Shown piece after piece: positions 57,493 to 64,000 of a stretch of DNA of 64,000 nt (the first letter of the stretch is position 1; each line of letters starts with the position of its first letter). A program made the position numbers and the translations under genes. The notes beneath the pieces were generated by a model. That model saw nothing but the letters and a program-made list of their open reading frames with translations, was not told where the DNA came from and did not search any database. The stretch lies in NCBI GenBank assembly GCA_963691655.1, contig OY829326.1:96155235-96219234 (forward strand), written 5' to 3'. Source of the DNA: Toxonevra muliebris. Its lineage: Eukaryota > Arthropoda > Insecta > Diptera > Pallopteridae.

Positions 57493-59085
57493 TGTGCATA
57501 CGTAGTACGTATTGGCTGTAATAACAATAAACTTCAATAGAAATTTAGGTGAGCAGGAGCTAAATGAAAAAAAGGTGCTAAACATGCAATTTGAGCGTAT
57601 CTAAAGTATCTGCAAGTATTTAATATTAATTCACATAAATACATATGGTATGTATTTTCTAAAAATATTTGGTAATCAGAAATGATTGGTTACTTTCAAA
57701 AATAAAAAAAAGATTTATCTAGGTATGCACTTTTACTTTTTTTTCCAAATAATTTAAACAAATTAGTCAGTAGGACTTTTGATAAGCATAATTTATTAAA
57801 ATTGATAATCATTTTATGAAGGTAACTGAAAAAATATCATCATTTCTGCATACATACATACATATGTATGTATATATGATTGTATTCGGTTATTATTGAT
57901 TTATCACTTTTGATAACAGAAGAGCAGGTAACTGTCTATCTATCTACTACGACGCATGGTCGTCCATATTTCTTACGCTCAAAATGTCAAAAATGTTTTT
58001 TTTTCTTTAATTTTAAATTGCAAATTATTATTTACACATTTGTTACCGACTTGAGTGTCTGCCATGCTTAAAATCTAAATATGTATATTTAAATTAATTG
58101 TAATTGATGAGTTTTCTAATTTTTTACTTTCCAGAACTTACGTATAGAGTAATAATAGTTTAAAAAAGCTACTTAAAAAGTGAATTTTCAAAATAATTTT
58201 TATATTTATATGTGCAAATGTATTTACATAAAGGTTACGCCTACACCATATAAATTCATATCATAATCCCAGCCGGCAAAATTTGAAGCTCTTCCTAAAA
58301 AAATGAGTCAACTATAATGTTTTGACAATCATTCGAGATAAACTTCAGCTTAACAATACATTATCAATTTACGTTGTAGAAATAACTATTTTTGTCAGAG
58401 GATATCCCTAATAGAATTTTCTTTCGTTGAAAATCTGTTTTCATCAGAGTAGGACAGCGCTTTATCATAAAGCATCATCAATGATTGAAATGAATGTTTC
58501 GCATTTCTTTATGCGATGCACTAATAAATATACAAAATGAAGTAATGTTAGTGTGCTTATCGCTGGTTTATATTCTAAAAGTTGTTGTAAAGTAAACACT
58601 GATACTTTGTATAACTCATTTTGGCCCGGGACTAGATTATGATCCAATTTTGAAAATTTTCAAAACACAATTTTCATATATCTTCAATGATTGCGTTCAG
58701 AAGACGACCTCTGCTCAGCTACATGTTGAGCTGAAGTATCAGAAAAATAATACGCTCAATTAAATGGCGACTGCTCAATATAATTTTAGTTAATCATAAA
58801 GTGATCAATTTGCGTTCATAAGACATTTTAGTGCTTAAAGAAAGAAAATTAATTTGTTTCTGAATTGTAGCAGGTGTAGTAGTTTTTGGCTTATCCCGAG
58901 AAAATAAGGTGACCAGGTGTGAAAAATTTAAAAATATTTCTACGCCACATCAAGAGCAATAAGTATTCCCTGGGATCAAATGTATTTAACACAGTATTTT
59001 AGAATTTATTATAAGTTAAAGATAGCTAAATGTGGAAAATGGGGGGTCTGGGGCGGAGGACACAAAGTAAAGTATGTGATAGTCT
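57493..59085. other. A+T-rich intergenic stretch
   Basis: Contains a CATACATACATATGTATGTA palindrome near 57850. No gene seen. Confidence 0.45.
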
Positions 59086-60915
59086 TATAAACGGGTGAGT
59101 CCACATTCGATCTTTGCGCTCCTCCGTCTCAAGTTGACACATAGCCTCCTACGTGGCGCCCCCTGAATAGCGATCTGACACCCACCTGTGGATTAACTAA
59201 TGTGCACGACAGGTTTCTCAGCGACCTTGAAAGATATCGATCTGACATCACAGCTATCCAGGAGATGCGATGGATGGGGCAGAGTTGCTCCAAAAGAGCA
59301 TCCTGTGACATCTACTACTACAGATGTCATGATCTGAGACACAAATTTGGTGTTGGATTTGTGGTTGGCCAGAGACTGCGTCATCTTGTTTCGAGTTTCA
59401 CACCAGTGAACGAACGCCTAGCCACTATCCGCATCAAGGTGAAATTTTTCAACATCAGTCTAATTCCCTGCTCCGACGGGCGAGAAGAGCGAAGCGACCA
59501 AAGATGATTTTTACGAGCTACTCGAAAAGACCTATCAGTATTTCCCCCGCCACGGCATTAAAATCGTATTAGGCGACTTTAATGCCAAGGTGGGCAAGGA
59601 GAGTCTCTTTGGTCCAACGATCGAAAAATTCAGTCTCCGGGACGAAGCCACCAACAACGGTGGCTTCGACTTCACCGCAGCACATAACAGTTAGTAGCAT
59701 CAAATTCCAGCATCTCGATATTCATAAGGTCACTTGGCTGTCCCCTGATCAAAAAAATACGAAACCAAATGGATCACGTTTTGATCGACGGATGGCACGC
59801 TTTTAGTGTACTAGACGTACGCACGTTACGTGGTGTAAACATCGATTCTGAATACTACTTGGTCTCAGTCTATATCCGCACTCGTTTTTTTGCAGCAAAT
59901 CGCGTACGGATACGTGCACAAAGCTGGAAGCCGAACCTTCGCCAATCGACACACACTCCTCTTAACGCAAAGCATCCCTCAACTTGATGATATATGCGCG
60001 CAGTAGTACACATCTTCCGCTCTATGCGTACGGCTGCCGAAGAGGTGCTAAGCTACCACCGTCGAAGAAGAAATATGTGGTAAGAGTGATCGAGAGCCAG
60101 CCTGCAGTCAGTTGCAACGCGAACTGCCAAGGAACGATACAGACAGTTGAGGAGAGAAGATAAACGTCGTTTCAGGAGCAAGAAACGTGAGTTCGATGAT
60201 ATCGAGATGAGGTTTGTAAATTTTTCGAAAAAATATGACGCCTGACTAACGGCTTGAAGATCGGCGCCTCTTTCTGTAAGGACGAAGACGGAAATCTGGT
60301 GACAGATGTCCAGAATATTAAGAGGTTATGGAGGGAACACTTCTCATTGCTGCCTAATGGCGGTGATGCCAACAATTCCGCTATTCCGGATACTTCAAGC
60401 ACTGACGGCGTTGAAGTACCGTCGCCCGAGTATGACGAGATCTTAGCAACCATCGCTGAAAAACAATAAGGCTACGGGTACAGATGTCCTGCTTGCTGAG
60501 TTGTTTAAGACTGGGGGCGAAGAGCTCACAAAACGCATGCACGAGAATTTAGAAACACAACTACCGTGGGATAAGTCTTCCCAATATTGCTTCCAAAATT
60601 CTATCAAGCGTCTTGTGTTAAAGACTGAAGCCCTTCGTCAATTAGCTGATTGGGCCTTATCAGTTTGGCTTCAGGCCTGGTAAATCTACCATCGACCAGA
60701 TATTTCACCAGAAAGTGTTCTACTCTAGCCACGGTTTTGGAACGTGCAGAAGGGGACGACCGAATTTCCGTTGCAAAGACTAAGTACAGGGGGACCTGAC
60801 TGCACTTTGCCTTAACAACTGACGCCAGCGCGTGCATAGCAGAGGCGACTGGCGAAGCTTCATTGAGACGGCCTAGTCCGATCATCGGTTGTGGTGCCAA
60901 CTAAGTAAAGTAAGT
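59086..60915 (+). mobile_element. RTE-like LINE, internally deleted
   Basis: Plus strand. Endonuclease: YRSDITAIQEMRW (active-site Glu) at about 59232, GVGFVVGQRLRHLVSSF, IKIVLGDFNAKVGKE at about 59560, then DHVLIDGWHAFSVLDVRTLR. RT start: NYRGISLPNIASKILSSVL and GPYQFGFRPGKSTIDQIF (about 60560-60705). It then jumps straight to the ORF's last segment (CRRGRPNFRCKD, LWCQLSK). Many stops and frameshifts. The 3' end TAAGTAAAGTAAGTA fits the short tandem tail of RTE elements. Confidence 0.8.
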
Positions 60916-61344
60916 ATGAAATGTGGGAAATACGAGTATGCATATTTGTTGAATTTTGCCTATTTCTCCATATGTTTTTTACAAAACTTTAATTTATTGT
61001 TGTTTAAAAAATTAATATACAGAGAACTTGACGTGACCCGTAGAATCTGTTTATATATTCGCCTACACAAAAGGTTCAAAATTGTTGTACAGTGTTATTT
61101 AAAACGTCTATGAAGCTTAGAAACTGCTTTGTAGCATTACGAATTCGTAATTTTAAGTAGCCCAAGAACAAACTACTTATGAATTCCGAGCGTCCACTGT
61201 ATAATAAATAAATTTTAAAAAATTTTGATCTGGTCTCGTAGACCAACAACAGTAGTTAAGGGTTAATCTTATAAGTAATAATTGCAACAAAATATTTTCG
61301 ATTAGCAAAATAAATTAATCGATTATTCAAATAATTTGATTTAT
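60916..61344. other. A+T-rich spacer
   Basis: One CTGGTCTCGTAGACCAAC hairpin and a TTAA-adjacent GGGTTAA at 61259-61265 that resembles one end of a TTAA element; no partner found. Confidence 0.4.
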
Positions 61345-61349
61345 CTTAG

Positions 61350-61450
61350 GTAATGCATAACAGGCTTAAGGAACGTATATACTTATGTAGTCATCATAAC
61401 AACAGTGTGTACAGAGACGGGCAAATTAGACGGCCGTTTCGGAATCCGCC
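61350..61450 (+). repeat. ~100-bp repeat, copy 1
   Basis: AGGTAATGCATAACAGGCTT, AAGGAACGTATATACT, then ACAACAGTGTGTACAGAGAC and GACGGCCGTTTCGGAA. Nearly the same at 61830-61925 in direct orientation; inverted and more diverged at 63490-63605. Confidence 0.8.
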
Positions 61451-61829
61451 ACGATTCCTTATCAGTGATCTTAGTGATAGTTCTTAATCCTTCAATATCC
61501 TATATAAGCTACTAATATTTGAAGTCGTAACCCAGAATTGCAGATTTGATTCCAAATATCTTCACTGAATACAGATATTGAAAGAAAACTACCGTTCTGT
61601 ATACTTATTGGTTGTTGTGTTTTCTCATTGTAACTAGTCAGCATAACCGTTCGTTATTGAAAGTCTAGAACATGAGTGTTTGTGTTTGTAGAAAAATGAT
61701 TATAATTGCCATTTTTTGGAATCAGGCCCCATTTAATCAGTATACTATGACTATTTTAGTATACTATGAAAATTAAATCTAAGCCTTAATTTTTCAAAGT
61801 CTTGAAGTTCCATGTTTTTAGTTAATTTA

Positions 61830-61925
61830 GGTAATGTATAACAGGCTTAAGGAACGTATATATGTAGTCATCACAACAACAGTGTGTACACAGACGGGCA
61901 AAACAGACGGCCGTTTCGGATTTAT
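61830..61925 (+). repeat. ~100-bp repeat, copy 2
   Basis: AGGTAATGTATAACAGGCTT, AAGGAACGTATATATG, AACAACAGTGTGTACACAGA, GACGGCCGTTTCGGAT. Direct repeat of copy 1 about 480 bp away. Confidence 0.8.
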
Positions 61926-63489
61926 CGTTGCCAACGAAAAAAGTTTGCAACTTCTCAAATAATAAACAGTATAGCACGTGCCAAGTTTTAAAATAATCCA
62001 TTGAATACTTTCCTAAATAAAAATTTTCAAAGAAAAATATATTTTTAACTAATACAGGGAATACCCCCGTTAGCATGGGTTTGTTTAAAGAGGGATTCGA
62101 CTTGTGGTGGAGTGTTTATTGCTTTTACTTTTAACTCTAGCCATTTCAGGATAATAGTTGCTTACAAGCGACTTCTGACTTTAAGACCATCATATCCTTT
62201 TTTGGAACTCCCAGATTTATAACAGTCCCTGATTATATTATGCGAACAACAAAATGATATACTGAGAGTAGAAGAAAAGAAAAGCAAATTCGAAATTCGA
62301 TTTTATTTTGCGCTTTGGAGTGTGAACTCACGTGCGTAATAAATAACACGAAAAACTTCTAATTAAAAACAAATATTTTAAAATATTTCACAACAATATA
62401 TAAAACTAACGTTAATAAAATGTTCAATTGCGGAGGTTATTTCAATTATGTTGTTAGTTAGAAAAAAGGGTGTCGTTATTGTTTTTGTAATATATTTTTG
62501 CCAAACATATTTTAATATAGGAAATATGTTTTATTTTGTTGTATTCATGTTTAGCCTTCTAACTTTTTGTTAGCACTTCAAAGAATTTTGATTGATTAAT
62601 TTTCTATAGAGTGTGAAGGCAAAATATGCCCTTCAAAACTTACGTCCTTTGTGGGGATACCTGCTTTATAACTCTAAATCGTTTTGTTTCTCTACTGGGA
62701 CTTACGAGTGTTATAAGTTACAAAATTAAATGCTCATAAATATCTTGTCTAGTTTACAATTATGTGTGCATTTCTTTTGAGTGATTCAGTTGTGGATCAG
62801 TATTAAGTGTATTCTTGCCTGTGAATTTAAACAAGCGTTAATTATTTTTATAGCATAGTTATACTTTGCTCTGATTGAATGCTTTCTTAACTTTTTTTTT
62901 TTTTTTTGAAATTTGCCGCTAATGTGTGATTTTACTTCTTATTTACATATTGTATTTACATAAGAGTGTAAAACTTTAAGATTTGATTTAAATTTGTTCA
63001 TATGTTAGAGATCTACATTCATATTTGAGCTCTAGTTATCATGTACGAGTACATATGTAGGTATTTTGTCTGTCTTTAATATGTTTTGATAATTAATGAC
63101 ATCTTGAAGTATTTTTTGACACATAGAGAGTACTTCAGCATTTATTAAGAGCTTTTTAACTTGGCATCAGTTTCGAAATTGTAATTTATCTTATATTGTG
63201 TAGTGCTTCTATGTAAATTATATATTTATTTGACATATAAAAATTTAACATAATTGTGTGTTAAATTTATAAATATATTTTCAAATAAAAACTACTCTAT
63301 TAACTATATTTTATTACAGAAACTTGTCAATCCTACATTGTACTACATTTTTATGGCGGTAAGTTCAAGTGTTTCAACGCGCATCGAATATTAATCGAAC
63401 ACAATTTATGTTTATGTAAGGGAATGAATGCACATGAAGTTCATCGACTTGAAAAAAAGATTTATTCATTAAATTGGGTAGAGTAATAT
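61926..63489. other. A+T-rich stretch between repeats
   Basis: No gene or element end recognised. Confidence 0.4.
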
Positions 63490-63605
63490 GGGAAGTGGTT
63501 CCGAAACGGCCGTATGATTTCCCTGCCCTTTATACATTGTTGCGACTTCACTTCGTCACTTTGACAAAAAAATTACGTTTCATCTAAGCCCGTTAACAAA
63601 CCTTG
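63490..63605 (-). repeat. ~100-bp repeat, inverted copy 3
   Basis: GGTTCCGAAACGGCCGTATG at the left and, in reverse complement, AACGGGCTTAGATGAAACG at the far end, matching the ends of copies 1 and 2 in opposite orientation. With copy 2 (or 1) it could be the terminal inverted repeat of a larger element. Confidence 0.55.
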
Positions 63606-64000
63606 AACTATGAAGTATGAATGAAGTAAGTCAAACTATGGAATATGAACAAATAGATTTCTTCAGTTTCATAGTCTCTAATAATTATCTATATTAAAGA
63701 AGAATGATTACTCTAATCTCTAGTCTTCACAATAGTTTAAATGCAAACTATTGTGATTTTGCTATTAATTGAAAGTTCAAAGAAAGAGAGAAAAGTTTCT
63801 TAAGTACTAATTTTAGTTTTGGACCTATGGCAAAATAAAACGGTATATATTTCGTACATCGTTCATATTTTTTAATAATGTCACTGATAAGTAAAATTTT
63901 TGTACAAAATATTAATTTATTTTGTCAGAGATACTAGTCTAAAATGGTTGCAAGCAAGTGACTGGTTTAAAGAGCTATATCTTATTAAAACAATACACTG
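63606..64000. other. right edge, nothing assigned
   Basis: A+T-rich, no gene seen. Confidence 0.4.

Overview
The window is eukaryotic: about two thirds A+T, with split genes on GT-AG introns and a dense layer of degenerate transposons. Protein content (a DHX57-type helicase and an insect-style two-pore potassium channel) and the transposon mix (piggyBac, Tc1/mariner DD37E, hAT, PIF/Harbinger, RTE and other LINEs, a tRNA-derived SINE) fit a dipteran fly; tephritid fruit fly is my best guess, an inference from general look and not from a search.

Only two protein-coding genes are well supported, both on the minus strand. (1) Positions 1-3777: the 5' five exons of an ATP-dependent RNA helicase of the DHX57 family (UBA-like region, RWD domain split by a CCCH zinc finger, DEAH-box core). 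The gene runs off the left edge, so its 3' end is missing. (2) Positions 15022-35673: a complete six-exon coding sequence for a two-pore-domain K+ channel of 1112 residues. All phases match across five introns. It has four membrane segments, two filters (TVGYG and TIGFG) and an unusually long cytoplasmic tail of about 816 residues studded with RRxS motifs.

Layout. 4.1-15.0 kb is the intergenic space between the two genes; it holds a three-level nest (Harbinger-like > piggyBac-like > SINE), an 872-bp TA-flanked MITE, a TTAA-flanked element and a second, inverted SINE copy. Introns of the channel gene (17.3-35.4 kb) hold several hAT elements, a 1000-bp Tc1-like element carrying other MITEs, a mariner remnant, a Harbinger MITE, a long foldback repeat and a possible glycine-rich alternative last exon. 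36.2-37.4 kb is a DD37E Tc1/mariner element just upstream of the channel's first coding exon. 37.4-64 kb has no gene I can support; it holds LINE fragments (R1-like at 46 kb, CR1/jockey-like at 55-56.5 kb, RTE-like at 59-61 kb), several TTAA-flanked MITEs, G-rich repeats, and a ~100-bp repeat present three times near the right end.

No operon, CRISPR array, rRNA or functional tRNA gene is present. The two genes look functionally unrelated and are probably only neighbours. The most unusual material is the phosphorylation-motif array in the channel tail, the foldback repeat, and the repeated nesting of DNA transposons.
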